Source of the DNA: Clavelina lepadiformis | Taxonomy: Eukaryota; Chordata; Ascidiacea; Aplousobranchia; Clavelinidae | DNA length: 64,000 bases | NCBI RefSeq assembly: GCF_947623445.1 | Contig: NC_135240.1 | Location: 27,280,001-27,344,000, forward strand | Direction: 5' to 3' | Shown here: positions 25,001 to 37,400 of the stretch, one piece after another | How positions within the stretch are numbered: the stretch's first letter is position 1 | Layout: each line of letters opens with the position of its first letter | Notes under the pieces: generated by a model | The model's database searches: none | Told to the model about the DNA's origin: nothing | The model's input: only the letters and a program-made list of their open reading frames with translations | Translations under genes and position numbers: made by a program

Positions 25001-28000
25001 GGCAGAATGTGGCCGCAGGCCACATTATCATGTAAGACCGGAAACTGTCTGCGGGCCGCTCAAAATCCCGTCGCGGGCCGGATCCGGCCCGCGGGCCGTA
25101 TGTTGCCCACCCCTGGTATAGGCTATCGTTTACCCATTTCATACGCATTTTGCAGTGTAGCGATTGCCCAATCACTATTAAATTCACCCAAAGATTAACG
25201 GCCAACTTACATGAAATCACACGAAAAAGTTTAGGAACCCCTGTGCTGGACCCTTAAGAACCACTTTAAGTAGAAGACTAGTAGTTCATTGTTGCCAGTG
25301 AAATAAAACGATAGTTGATGTTAATGTTACAAAGAAACGTGCAGGTGTGGTCTGGGCACTGGTGAAAAAGCAGCAACAAAGTGCACATAAGTACTTATTA
25401 TGGTGCTTCGTTTTTCACCAGTTTTGAAATTAAAAACGTTTAATTAGAAATTAGTTTTCCATTTTTTTGATGTCTTGAGAGTTTTGGGTCCATTTGAAAT
25501 TTTACTTTTGAAACAGGGGTTTCCCCTATACTTCCTTTCGCTTAATGACAAAAGTTAAAGTTGGTCTTGGTTTCCAGAAGATAGGAATGGTTGATTTCCA
25601 CCCAGGAGACAGAAGTGGTTTCAATTCCAACAAATAAAAACATAATTGGCATAATTGACCTGAATTTATTACTTAAATAAATATTTTTAATTTCTTCCTG
25701 GTTTAAAATTTCAAGTGAAAAAAAATCTCATATAAATTCCTAGGTGCAAAAAAAACTTTTTCATGCCAGTCACCAGGAAGCATATTACTGTGGTAACATT
25801 TTTATCATTTTGCCAATAGAATGTTCATTTTGTGCTTGCCAAATCCTACTTTCGAGATTTTATATTCAATGTTATATTCAAAGGTTCCCATAAGCATAAG
25901 CTCAACTGCTTTTCGCAGTGAAACGATAGTTACGTGACTTTTTATCTGTTAGCCGTGATGATACATGAATAAATTTGAAGTGGAACTTAGTTTTCACAAC
26001 TTCTATGGAGTAAAAGATTGCTTTGAATAAATGCTTAAAACAAGACAAACAGCAACAGGGGAAAATAAATATGGAATTGAAAGAATTATAAAAATCTTAA
26101 TAACAAGATTCATTGTGATTGGCTCAAAGAAATTTAAGAGCATTTTAGTGTAAAAAGGAATATATTTGGAGTGTAATGTACATAATTTACTTGTATTGTC
26201 TGTCCACTTTTGCTGCGAAACTGGAGCGGAAATTTTATTTTTTTTGAAACTCGCATCCTAAACTTCAGCAGACACAGCACAACACATTTTCAATTTCAAT
26301 GAAGTTAGAAAAACGTAACAACATAATACAGTAATTACTTTTCAGAGTCAAAACACTAATGCTGTATCTATTGCGTGAATATAGCTAGATGTAGATGTTA
26401 CGTGTTATCTATGTACACACACCAGAACAGAGCTGATATTTTAACAAACCTTTTGTCTGTTGGAATGATATCCTTGGGCACAATATTGGTCGTACTGTCC
26501 GCATCTGCTGTGGTATCGGGAGACAAACGGGAATCAGTCGTTAAATTTCGTTGCTCTGTCGTTGGAGTTGACTGCAAAACAACGGCAAGATTTGACCAGA
26601 AGTTTGCATAAACTAACACTACACACACAAGAGCTTAGATAAGCAAGTTAGGTAATCTACAGACAATCTAAAAATTCATAATTTGCAAAGAATTCTGACA
26701 TTGGCTCAACAAATCAACAAAATTCAGACCGAACACTCAAAACATTGATATTCAAACTTCTCCAGCTAACTTTTTTCTCACTTACAACTTTATTGCTGTG
26801 CCGTCAAAACAAAAAACAACTATCAATAAGGCAATGAAAGAATTAAATTGAAGCAAAACTCAGTTTTATTTAAAAAAAAAACTAAGATTTTGCTTTTGAA
26901 AAATTTGCTCACATCAGTACTCACAACAGCGGAAATGAATTGGTTTGGATCTGTGGGCAATAACTGACTTCGTGTTAGTAGATAGTGTGCCATATTCTGA
27001 TGCTTCAGTGTGAGCTAAACATGCAGTGCTGTGTTGTATTAAATGCGTTTTCATTAACTCAATCATTGCCTTGTAGTTGATAAAAAGCTTATCAGCATTA
27101 GTTGGCTACTATCTCTACACAGACACGACAACTTTCTGCAATTTTCTTTTTTTAAATTTTTTTGCTACCAACCTCTTCTCTTGTTGGAAGAGATTTTTTT
27201 GCGACCTTTCTTCTTTTCTTTGCTGGAGGAGTTGCAGCCGTCTGAAATTTCAAAGAAATCTTAGATGCTCAAATACAATGCAGAGGTATAGCAAGATGTT
27301 GTAACAATAAACTAGTAGTTTCTGATCACACAATTTTAAAAGAAGCTGAAGTTTTACCTCCATGGAGCTTCCTTGCTCGCTCTTCGCCTTCTTAGCAAGC
27401 GGCTGGTCATCACTACCTTCCGACTCTGGTTCCGACTCTTCTTCCTCCTCATCACTAGTGTCTGGGAGTCCTGCATCAAGTAAACAATGTCGTCTTCAAA
27501 ATATGGAGCATTTATCAATACTGCTCTAATTACATCATAGACATCATAACAATGTTGTCATTGAGAAAAGTTCTGCGTTTCACTCTTCGGTTAATTTTTT
27601 CTTTAAGTATCTTATTTTTCTGACAAAAAATTAGATTGAAAACAAAAGGTCAACAAATTTAATGGGAAAATAATAAGACGAATTCGACAGAAATGGTGAA
27701 GTTTTAGCAAACCAAAAATATTGTATTGGTTGCATTGGCCCGATTACTGTATAATTCGCCCTCAAAATCAGACGAAGCTGAAAGAAAAAAAAAAAAAGCA
27801 AATAAATCTAAGCCGCAGAAAAAGTTATTAAACTTGATTCCATATGTATTTGTCACTCATAAACTGACTCTACATATATTTCACCAAATGTAGGCGACCA
27901 TTTCTGTTAGCAAAGTTGCGTTGTTAGGTTGGTGGAACAAATTTCACTTTAATTTGAAAATATATTTTCATTAGGTTTTAGGCAATTGCTTTTCAACAAC

Positions 28001-30410
28001 ATGCCAACGATGCCGTTTTGCATATAAGCGTCTTTGTATATCACTCAACAAATAAACAAAAGTAAATGCAAGCCGCGGCAATGCAGCTTATATCTGAGGC
28101 AATTCAGTATAAGAATTATGATACTATACCTTTTTCTCTGCGCTCCACCGCGTGCTCGATGCTCTTCACTGCATCAAGGAACCCAGAGCGCTTAGAGCCT
28201 AATGAGTATTTTTCCTTGTTTTCATCGTATTTATGGATTAAATCTGCTTTGGTCCATGCACTGCATGAGGATTATAAATATGTTAAACGTTGTACATCAA
28301 TTTGGCAAAAAAACAAATTTAAAAAAAGATATTTTACAACTCAATAATCTTATACTAAAATTACATAGAAAGTTGTGAAACGTAGAGATACTTTCTTGTG
28401 AAATTAAAACTAAGCAGTTTTGCTATGAGGAATATTTTGAATGCTGAAGTGGTTAATCATAATTATTTAAAAGTATACATCAAAAAATTCGTTTTTAACC
28501 GTTGCTCGATAACAACGACCCGTACCCACTCCACATCTGGTTGAGCATAAGACAAATAAAGTTCAATCAGATGCAACTAAATCAACTCACAAATCTCCTG
28601 TTCCGTAAAACCGAATAAAATACATTTCAACTTTCTTGCTCGGCTTCTTCACGTCTTTATCAGGCTCAACAACCTAGAAAATGGGAAACAAAAGTAATGA
28701 TAACAACTTGACAATATCTTCAAATAAATTTTTAAAATAATATAACAATTATGTAGGTTATTTAAGAAGTATACGTTCAACACTTCAAACAAGTCCCAGG
28801 TATAAATAACTGCACACCAGCGAGAATCTGGTATTTTCATTGGTTTAAAGTCATGCCAAAGTTTAAAGTTTGTTATGAAATTTGCCATACCTTGGAACAA
28901 ACTAACCAGAGTTAGACTTCCAACTTAGGTAAAAGCTCCAAAAGCAAGTAAATTAAATGTTGCATGATCTAAAAATTTCAACTGGAACGCAGAAACAGAA
29001 AAAGAAAAGTGCATGATTCGAATGCATATAAGAGATGAAAGAACAAGATACAACCTGCGCTAGAATTTTCAGTTTAAATTTACCAAGGACGTACCACATA
29101 ACGTAATACTAAAAACACAATTTTATTCACAAGTAAACCATCACATCTCACCTTAGCTGGCCAGTATGGATATCCAGTCATCTTTGCCCTTAAAAAGAAG
29201 AGAGCATTTCATGTTGACCATAATCTCATTTAAATTTGACTGTTGCCATGTTACAACTTTCATTTACAAACACGTTTACACCAAGATCCTGTTTAAGTTC
29301 TCAGCTTGAATCTGAGTGGTTTGTTCAAATTTAGGTGGTAGGTGAGAACTAAGTAATTATGGTTTTTTTAAATACAGTAGCTACACAATAGCTGTATTAT
29401 TACGTAATGTATACATCAACAAAAGCAAAATTGAAAGCACTTATCAGCAACCACTCAAAACTGCCGGTGCCTTAACTGGAATAAGCTAAAAGTTTTTGTA
29501 AGTACATCAGTTTGTTGTTTGTCGCAATTTGTAGATAAAATGAGCAAAATATTCATCAGCTGACAATTCATGATATGTTAATAAATCGTGAACTTTCAGA
29601 AAGCTACTTGTGTAACTTTTGTTTGATGAAAAGTTGACATGTTAGCTTGCTACTGTAAATATCAACACACTTTGGAAAAAGTTGTATCTAGATTTTGTCT
29701 ATCATAGTGGAAAGTGTGGCAGCTGCAGGCACTAGATTCATCAATGTGTACAACAAATGTTTTTGTCTTCCAGTCGATTTATAATGAACAGAGAAAAGTT
29801 GGTTGTTTGAAGTTTGAACGCCAAGTTATAATAAACAATCACAACATCGAGGTTTTGGTGCACGCTATCACGCTAAAATTTGCGTCTTCGCACATTTTCT
29901 CATTGAAAACTGCTGTATTTTTCAGTCTGGGTTCTTGTGATAAATTTTTGTGCACTTAACTGTGATACAAACTTAAAGGGGCGCAAATTTAACCGGGATA
30001 TTACTGCAATTCTATGACAGGTAATTTGAACATCCAGGTCTGGTATGAAAATGCACAATCACATACGGTAAAGATTTGTGACATCAAATAGAATTTGAGA
30101 TGATGAACTTCCATACTAGACCTGGACATTCTACATACATAGGCTAACTGTTATAATATAACAACATTAAATTGAAACTATTGGTCCGTTTTCAAAAACA
30201 AATTAATCTACTGACTCATAGCTACATTAAACTTTCCTGGTCTAGAGCAGAAGTGCAGAACCACAGGATGCATTTGTATAATAGTAAAATTGTGTCAAAC
30301 CCCAGCAAGTCAAATTGTGACGTCATTTGGTTGTGCACTTCTGCACTAGACCCTGCTTTCTATTATGTAAAAACTCACCATACGAAGTCGCCTACTTCAA
30401 ATGATGTCAT
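22039..30410 (-). CDS. GLYR1: GLYR1/NPAC: PWWP domain plus beta-hydroxyacid dehydrogenase-like nucleosome protein
   Basis: Fifteen exons on the minus strand, in coding order: 30410-30379, 29188-29152, 28673-28591, 28260-28130, 27777-27748, 27470-27358, 27241-27173, 26571-26450, 24043-23945, 23874-23763, 23642-23541, 23205-23043, 22818-22628, 22303-22190, 22113-22039. All phases agree, giving 490 residues. Exon 1 encodes [11 protein letters not shown] and exon 2 YPYWPAK, the start of the PWWP histone-binding domain (about 4-94). Next come an acidic stretch ([17 protein letters not shown]) and a basic nuclear signal (PAKKRRKV), then the dehydrogenase domain from [10 protein letters not shown] (about 207), [15 protein letters not shown], and a helical C-terminus. 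The family binds nucleosomes, stimulates LSD2 and aids transcription elongation. Exon 5 is only 30 nt. A lysine occupies the catalytic site (see findings). Intron 8 holds a hAT element. Confidence 0.95.
23268..23288. repeat. 21-base G homopolymer in a GLYR1 intron
   Basis: An uninterrupted run of 21 G, followed by TTGGGG. On the transcribed minus strand it is a C tract 63-83 nt upstream of the exon 12 acceptor. Its length may be unreliable because homopolymers are prone to sequencing error. Confidence 0.9.
24775..25115 (-). mobile_element. hAT element with a leftover transposase C-terminus, perfect 8-bp target duplication
   Basis: A 341-bp element with ends CAGGGGCGGGCAACTT and the inverted TGTTGCCCACCCCTG, GCGGGCC-rich inside, flanked by identical GTATAGGC copies (24767-24774 and 25116-25123). 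On the minus strand, around 24850-24985, it reads in one open frame through [19 protein letters not shown] and then NKTKLRSNL. That is the hallmark of the hAT transposase C-terminal dimerisation domain. It is therefore an internal-deletion derivative of a full hAT element, sitting in GLYR1 intron 8. Confidence 0.9.
30034..30126. repeat. Short hairpin repeat, copy 2
   Basis: The ends CCAGGTCTGGTATGAAAATG and (inverted) CCAGGTCTAGTATGGAAGT pair with few mismatches. The interior carries TGACATCA where other copies have TGACGTCA. It lies in GLYR1 intron 1. Confidence 0.5.
30239..30352. repeat. Short hairpin repeat with embedded TGACGTCA, copy 3
   Basis: The left arm GGTCTAGAGCAGAAGTGCAG(AACCA) and the inverted right arm GGTCTAGTGCAGAAGTGCAC(AACCA) match at 23 of 25 positions. 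An exact TGACGTCA lies at 30318-30325 next to the right arm. It starts 26 nt past the exon 1 donor of GLYR1, so the transcript could fold close to the splice site. Confidence 0.7.
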
Positions 30411-30638
30411 GTTCGTGTTCGAATCAATATTTCCTGTGTATCACAATAAAATGTAGTTTCCTGTACAAATTTTCTAGCTTCTTTGATTTCCCGAACACTT
30501 TACAAGCAAAATGATATTTATATAGGCCTATATAAATATATATGTGCAAGTTCAAAGCGAATAAATAAAAAATGAATCAAAGTCATGCAAACAAGACAAG
30601 ATTTCTCTTAAACTTCTATTGCAACCTATAGCCTAGAT

Positions 30639-31101
30639 CAGGGATGTCCAACCTTTTTCGCCGAAGGGCCACATGCGATTTATGAATGATTGCGCGGGCC
30701 ACTTGAGTGTTTCTGCTAATTTCTAATTAAAACCCTCATACCAAAATTCTAATCTTAGAAATACGTATTATCCTCTTTTACAATTATAAGAACAATAAAC
30801 ATACCAAGTTATAGTAAATTCAACAAAGTTTTTACTACACGTCGACTTTTTAATGTGAAGTTCGGCATAGTTTTTCTCTAACAAGTTTGGCAATATTTGG
30901 TGAGATGGACGATGTAGCAATGGAAAGCAAGTTTTCCATATGGGTTTCAGAAATTAGTAAAAAAACAATTAATGCCAATTTCTCGGAATGTAAGTTCGCT
31001 ATAAAGTACGTAGGCGATTCAGTTGATAATATAAGTCATTTCGACAAATACCGTGCGGGCCACTCAGAACTTTCTGGCGGGCCACGGGTTGGACACCCCT
31101 G
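30639..31101. mobile_element. hAT-type MITE upstream of GLYR1
   Basis: A 463-bp element with ends CAGGGATGTCCAACCTTTTT and the inverted GGGTTGGACACCCCTG, with GGGCCAC motifs inside each end. The left end closely resembles the 7630-7805 element. The flanking 8-mers GCCTAGAT and GCCTATAG agree at five positions, so the duplication is decayed. It lies about 230 nt upstream of the GLYR1 start codon and may affect its promoter region. Confidence 0.75.
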
Positions 31102-32376
31102 GCCTATAGATCTTCAATATTCCCAGATAGTGCTAAGCCACAATAGCACTGTACTGTAAACATAACACTTGCACATTGCTGTCAGTTCCACGATCTGCAG
31201 GTCTCCTTTACTTTTGCACTCCCATATCAGGACCGAGTGTTGAGAAATTATTACGTCATAATGTACTTTTTATTACCTCATAACTCCATCCAATTCAGGC
31301 CTTCAAGTCGGAGTGCAAAAGTAGGCTATAGGAGACCTCAATCAGTCAATCTGCATTGTAGCCTAGGCCTAATAAATCTGGGCGATAGGCTATCACATGT
31401 AAACCAGACCTATTTTATGTAATAGTATTAATTTTTCTTCTAAGCCGATTTTCTTTTAGATTAGGTTATTGCCCTGTACGTCAGTAAGCTTCAAAGCTAT
31501 ATTCTGTTCCTTGCCGGGATTATTAACAACATGAGCTGTTTCTTTTGTCACTGTCAGCGCCAATAAACGTCAGAACAAATCTATCCTCGTAGCTAGACCT
31601 ATGGTGACGCTTTCCCGATAAAATCAAAACAGGTATTGCCCCTATTGTCATTTTTCTCATCAACTTGCAGAATTATTAAACATAGCATAGCATAGCATTC
31701 TACTGAACACAACAAATTAGCATTCTTCAATTTCAGCAACGCACGCCAAGAAAAACTTACTAGCAAAAATCGCGCCAGTTGTTTTAATTTGGTCTGCAGC
31801 GACATCTCGTGTGTGTGTTAAATTGAACATACTCTACAATTTTATGTAACTAATCCATACTACAACGGAATTAATATCATATTGGTGTGAAATTGTGTCT
31901 ATTTCTTTTATTTACTATTATCAATTGAATACTAATTCCTTGATTAAAGATTTTAAGACATAATTACTGTGCAACAGATGACCATTAACGGAGCTTATAG
32001 ATGCCGCATGTGTGATACAGTAGCCTACATAGATTTATAGTTGAATTGGTGCCTTGGCTTTGTGTTATTTTTCAACAGTGACAACAATGAACTTTTTTAA
32101 GACTTTTTTTGCATTTTCTGTCGTAACCTTTATGGCATAATTTTTAGTTGAGCTGTTCAACCGAATTAAACAAATTCGTTTCTATTCTTTTGAAACAAAT
32201 TCAACAAAGTTTTCGGATCAATCAGAACGTTGTGTTATTCGAAAATATATATCTCGCCCTAAAAGGCATCGTCAGTTTCTCGAGGGTATTTAGAATATAT
32301 TAGCTTGGTTCAATTAAAGTTTATGAGCTTTAGCTTAATACTGCTAGTAACTGGCAAAAGCATCGCACTATCGTAT

Positions 32377-32426
32377 CGTTATTATTACGTTATTATTACG
32401 TTATTATTACGTTATTATTACGTTAT
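32377..32426. repeat. 11-bp tandem repeat, about 4.5 copies
   Basis: Perfect copies of CGTTATTATTA at 32377, 32388, 32399 and 32410, with a partial fifth copy. Confidence 0.95.
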
Positions 32427-33029
32427 CGTTTGTTATTGCCATATTTTTGTGTAACTGATTTGCTAAAGTTTTGAGGCAAATTTCGAAACCGGAAAAATGG
32501 GAAAGTAAAATGCAAATATTGAATCAATATACCGTGTTTTTGGATCTATATTTGTATTTGGTGCCCGTGTGTTAGGTTTTATGATTTCATATTTCTCAGA
32601 TTAATATTACCGTAATGTAGACCTTACCATTATCTCTTGCTTAAATTGCGGTGCACTATCGTTGTTGTCAATACATTCGCAACAATGTGCATCAATACAA
32701 TGTTTATTCCCACAATAAAAGTGCTAGCACACTGACACTGGATACGATTAGCACGAAAAGCGTCATTTTCGTTGACTTGCGCTGCGATAACGAGCGATTT
32801 CTTTGCCCAGTGAACGGCCATAACCAAGAAAAATGCATTGTATTTGCAATTGCTCGGGTTGTTTTGCAAATGAAAAAATTGTTTTTTTGATAATTAAAGT
32901 TCATTGAACTAATAATAAACTTCATCAAAATTTTGTTTTTGTTTAAGTATTTGTGCCGCACAATAACTTTTTTCCTTCGCTTGATAGCAATAGGCTACTT
33001 AGCAAAGTAATTATTTTTTCAAACAAAAA

Positions 33030-33205
33030 TCGAAATCATAATAAAAACGCTAATAGAAATTAAAATTGAAATGAGGATAGAAATCAAAATCAAAATTAAA
33101 GTCAAAATGAAAATTGAAATAAAAATGAAATCGTAAAGGAAATAAAAACAAAACCATACAAATAAAATGAAAATAAAAACTGTAATAAAAATAAAAATTG
33201 AAGAA
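33030..33205. repeat. Degenerate AAATNA-type purine-rich simple repeat
   Basis: Roughly 175 bases dominated by six-base units of the form AAAATN/GAAATN. Translated on the minus strand they give a hydrophobic Ile/Phe/Leu-rich open frame (33019-33270), which is an artefact of composition. Confidence 0.8.
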
Positions 33206-34046
33206 AATGTTACAAATAAATAATTGAGTAATAACCATAGACTACCGTACCGCAGGCACCATAATAGCAAAAAGTAAAATGAATAAATGACTGACTGACC
33301 TTGACTCGATAAGTCAGTCTAAAACAAATGAAAAACTTCAAACGTCAATTAATATCATAATATTTATTCACAGAATTTGTGTTAGAAATATTTGCGATAA
33401 ACTGAGAGGAATATCGCTCGAGAATTTCTCACCACCATAAATGTAGTAGTTTAGTGTTGTGTAATCGGTCAAGCGGAAAAGTCTTCTGCTTGTTTGCTTC
33501 GAGACTAAAATTGTGGGCGCTCTACTAAAAGTTGACCAAGCGATCTGACGATTTCTTACTATCATTGATGTGATTATTAAATCTATTCCTTCAAAAACAG
33601 GATGATCTAACAAGGAGAACGCCATTTCACATTTATATATTATTTGTTTAGACTCGCATTGCACAACCATCGCAGTTGTTGGGCCTACCGGTACTATAGT
33701 ATTAGGCTACATTCATAACAATTTGAACAATTCCGGTACTGAACCGTGTAGTGCAAGTGCTGTGACATCGTACTGTTCATTTACACAGGTGTACAACGCT
33801 AGCCTTGCGATTATAGATATCTTGCAAACTGGTGGCAATAACCTACTGTCTGGTAATATATGTCTATTACAGCAAGGTACTTCAATTAACTACCAGTAGC
33901 AGGCACCATGTCCAAATCGTCAATCAGCTTAACACTTTTCGTGTAGGAAATTTGCCTTTATCCGTTGTTAACTTTTTTATGTTATTTTTGTTCTGTTTTA
34001 GGTATAAAAATAATGTAAAGCAACCATAGTTTGGCTTTGTATTTTG

Positions 34047-34400
34047 TTAAACGTAATAATGTGAACAAATTGAGGAGCTATTATGTGGAAAAATTTTTGT
34101 TAAACTCGGCTGCATGGTGAAGCTTTTGGCGTAGTATATCACCGCTATCGAATAATTCCAAGACATTCTACGGAGTTTGTCAGTCTGATGGAAAATGTCT
34201 AGTGCTTTGGCGATGACATCATCAGAGAGAAAATGTTCTCGTCTTCGTCTCCCCAGTGTCCCTTCGTGTGATGATGTCACAATAGCTGTTGGTTGCTCCG
34301 GTTCGCTGTTGATGGAATCGCCAGAAACAGGTTTGCAAATTTCATTTATCAATTTGCACCAGCTTTTGTACTCGCACTGAGAAATGTTTTTGCTTGACAT
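34047..34400 (-). CDS. Unrecognised 117-codon open frame antisense to the putative first Jade exon
   Basis: ATG to TAA without introns, ending at 34047. The product is neutral to basic, with an RRRR stretch and a helix-like C-terminal half ([18 protein letters not shown]). I do not recognise a family. The start context is weak (C at -3). It overlaps the plus-strand exon 34195-34330 proposed for Jade, and at most one is likely to be genuinely coding. A small unannotated gene is possible; a chance frame is about as likely. Confidence 0.25.
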   Translation of the reverse strand: MSSKNISQCEYKSWCKLINEICKPVSGDSINSEPEQPTAIVTSSHEGTLGRRRREHFLSDDVIAKALDIFHQTDKLRRMSWNYSIAVIYYAKSFTMQPSLTKIFPHNSSSICSHYYV

Positions 34401-37400
34401 AAGCTTGGCCCAGACTTAAGGACTTGGTTGTTTTATGTCTTAAATTTAAATCACACCAAGCAACTGTTAATTTTTGGGGTCTAGTATACAAGTGCGCAAT
34501 CACGGGATGCTTTTGCGTACTAGACCCAGCTACTGAAATTGTGATTTCATCTGGTTGTGCACTTGTATATATTCGTCCGTCATGAACATGAGTATAGTTA
34601 TCTTAACAAATGTTTGATAGTTTTGTTTTTTATAAGAATTCTTTTTCATGTCTGGCTTGACATAACCACTCATTTCAACTGCAGATTAGTGTAACAGAAA
34701 TTTGTTATTAATTTTTACTGGACTGGTTACATCAGACAATTATCGCTTGCTTTTCTAGATTTCCTTTCCCGAACTCGAAGCAAAGAAGATGAGAGAAGAA
34801 GTGATGGTGACGACAACAACAACAACAACAGGAGTGCGTCTGCTTATCTCTCTAAGTTACTCGACTCAAAGGATTTCTCAAACGATCTCGACGTGTCTCC
34901 GTCTGTGTTTAATGATTCGGACCCGAATAACTTTTCGTACGTTTCCATGAAATCTATGACGCCCGTCAACGGAAGGACACTACTGCCATCGAAGTCTGCA
35001 TCGAAGAAAAATAGCCGTCAGTCTCATAGACACAAGCCAGCAGAGGTAGAGGAAACAAACTATATATTTATATAGAAAGTCAAATGCATAATAAACACTT
35101 TGTGCAGTGTGTTTTGAATGTATGTTATGAATGTTAAACAGTTGGTACGGCGCACACAGAAGCTTGTACATCAAAAATATCAATTCATATTTAAATAGGT
35201 TTTTCGCAAAGATTTGATCAGTGCAATGAAGATACCAGACACATCTCAGCTCTTGCAAGAGGAATATTGGTTAATGCAAGATCCTTGGAGGATTGAATGG
35301 GAGAAAGGAGTGCAGGTTCGAAAGTTTATTTGCACTGAACATACCGCATCACTGTTGCCAGTATCATGTTAGCATTATGTTTACTTGTTTTTGGTTGGAA
35401 TGAAACATCAAAATTCGTGTCACTACCTTGTGGAGTGGACAATGTTTATTAGATTACTTACAAGTGGTTGATTAAGTATACAATGTTTTGTAGATTTTAG
35501 CCTGTGGTGTCAACTTATGTAGTTTGTATTTGTTTATTGTGTACATACGGTTTTTTATTTTTTCATTATTTTTGAACTGACATAATTTTGGGTTCTTGCT
35601 AGGCTGTGTTTTAGACATCTTTTGAATTGTGACGTTGTTTTAAGCTTGCAGCTTTGCAGCAGTTTATTTCTCACAGGATATCTTCCATCTAGATAAAAAA
35701 ATATCACAAGGCTTTAAGCTGCACATTGCTAAATTGTTTAACTCCTACTCCCAAGCAGAGTTTAGAGCACCATTTACCATGCCATGCTAATGATAAATCG
35801 TTACGCCTTAACTGGTTTGTTTGGAAATGTAGGTACATAAGCATGGGTTCCATGGGCAGTTAGTCATATTTCCAAGGTCCTCTTAATACTGAACAATTGA
35901 ATAGTGGCTGATGAAGGAACTTAGTAGCTGTTGGCTGTTCATACACAGTGGAGGGTTCGTGAGTCATTTCACGCAAAAGTCAGGGAGAGTTTATGGAGAA
36001 ATCAGAAACATATTGATGTATCAAATGTTGGTTTTGATTCTTTCATGAAACAAAGTCATAACTTAATTGTGAGCATCGTTGCAGATTAGCAAGGTGTGCT
36101 TTAGAAGTTAACAATATGTACAGTTGAAAAAGTTGTTTGGGAAAATGTTTGTCCAACATATTTGACAGCTTGTAACTAACAGAAGCAAATGCAATGAAAG
36201 GAAAACTAAAAAGCTGAAAATTAAATTTCCAAAAAAAAGTTATGACAAAAATATCCACCCCAAGCGCATTAACATGCATTTGCGTGCGTACTTACTGGAT
36301 ATACAGGTTTGGTAAATGGCACTTAATTGAACTGGAATTGAAAAAAGACTTGGAACTATTTTTATGGGTTGCCCCAAACATTATTTCGGGCCCTTGAGGC
36401 TACTACAGTGAGCCTTCTGCAAAATCGTCTTACTCTTTTTCAACATTTTACTGCCATGCGCCATTCTATCGTACAAAACCTTTTCTGCATCTTATATATA
36501 TATATGATCATGTAATAATACATATTGTTGATCCATGCTGTGATGTCATAATGACTGTTCAAATTATTCAATAATTACATTAGTAATCAATTTAAGACCT
36601 TGTCCAGCTTGATACTGGTCACTATAGCTCTGAACAAAACATCAGTTCAAAAAATAAATGAAATAAATAATGAAGTCTATTAGTTAACTATCTTAAATTT
36701 ATAACAACATTCACAGACTCCGTTAAGTCTTTGATAGAGCCTTTTACTCACCATTCAGAATGAGAAAGAGAAAATGGTTGTGCTGTTGTTTTGAATGATT
36801 TTGAACCTATAGACTGGCAAGTTTGATGGAGCCTTTTTTCAGAGTGTGAAATAAGAGACACTGTTTCAGAATTTGAATAGTGAGTAAAAGACTCTACCAA
36901 AATCTTTCCACAAACCCCTGACCTAGAGAGACTGAGCTTTTTTCATTTCAAAATTGGTGAAAAAATTTAACATCTTAATTCATACCGGTATATAAATATC
37001 GGTGTATATGCACCTTTATGATCTATAATATAAAGTGAAAGGCACTGTTTAAGATAAAGCAATGTGGAAAGAATTTGCATTGTTTTGTAGGTGCCTGTTA
37101 ATCCAAAGTCGATTCCTTCCAAAAATGTTCGTTTGGTTCCAAAAGAAACTCACGGAGACTTTAGATTGTAAGTCTAATATTACTATGAATTCTATGAAAG
37201 TGATGGCGTGGTTAATATGTGCAAGTGTCACGTATAGCGAATGTGTCATGTAACATGGACAACCATAAAAGTGCGTTAAACTGCAGGCCTCGGAAAATGG
37301 TCAAGTCGAGTCCAGACCCTTCTGATAAGGACATGATCAATCTAAATATTCTCGCTGACACGACTTGCCGATATGATCTCGATGAGATGGACGTTTGCTG

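Larger units (their letters stand above)
31110..34194. other. Intergenic region between the divergent GLYR1 and Jade genes
   Basis: No supported coding exon. The GLYR1 and Jade genes diverge from this interval, so both promoters should lie in or next to it. It contains an 11-bp tandem repeat (32377-32426) and a long purine-rich degenerate repeat (about 33030-33205). Open frames of up to 100 codons show no family features. Confidence 0.5.

Noticed and set aside
26925..26950. A 26-nt GLYR1 microexon (minus strand) with good AG and GT borders
   Set aside because: Recounting exon 27241-27173 showed it ends in phase 0 and joins exon 26571 directly. Inserting 26 nt would cause a stop soon after.
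33019..33270. Hydrophobic 83-codon open frame, membrane-protein-like
   Set aside because: It is a translation of an AAATNA-type simple repeat.
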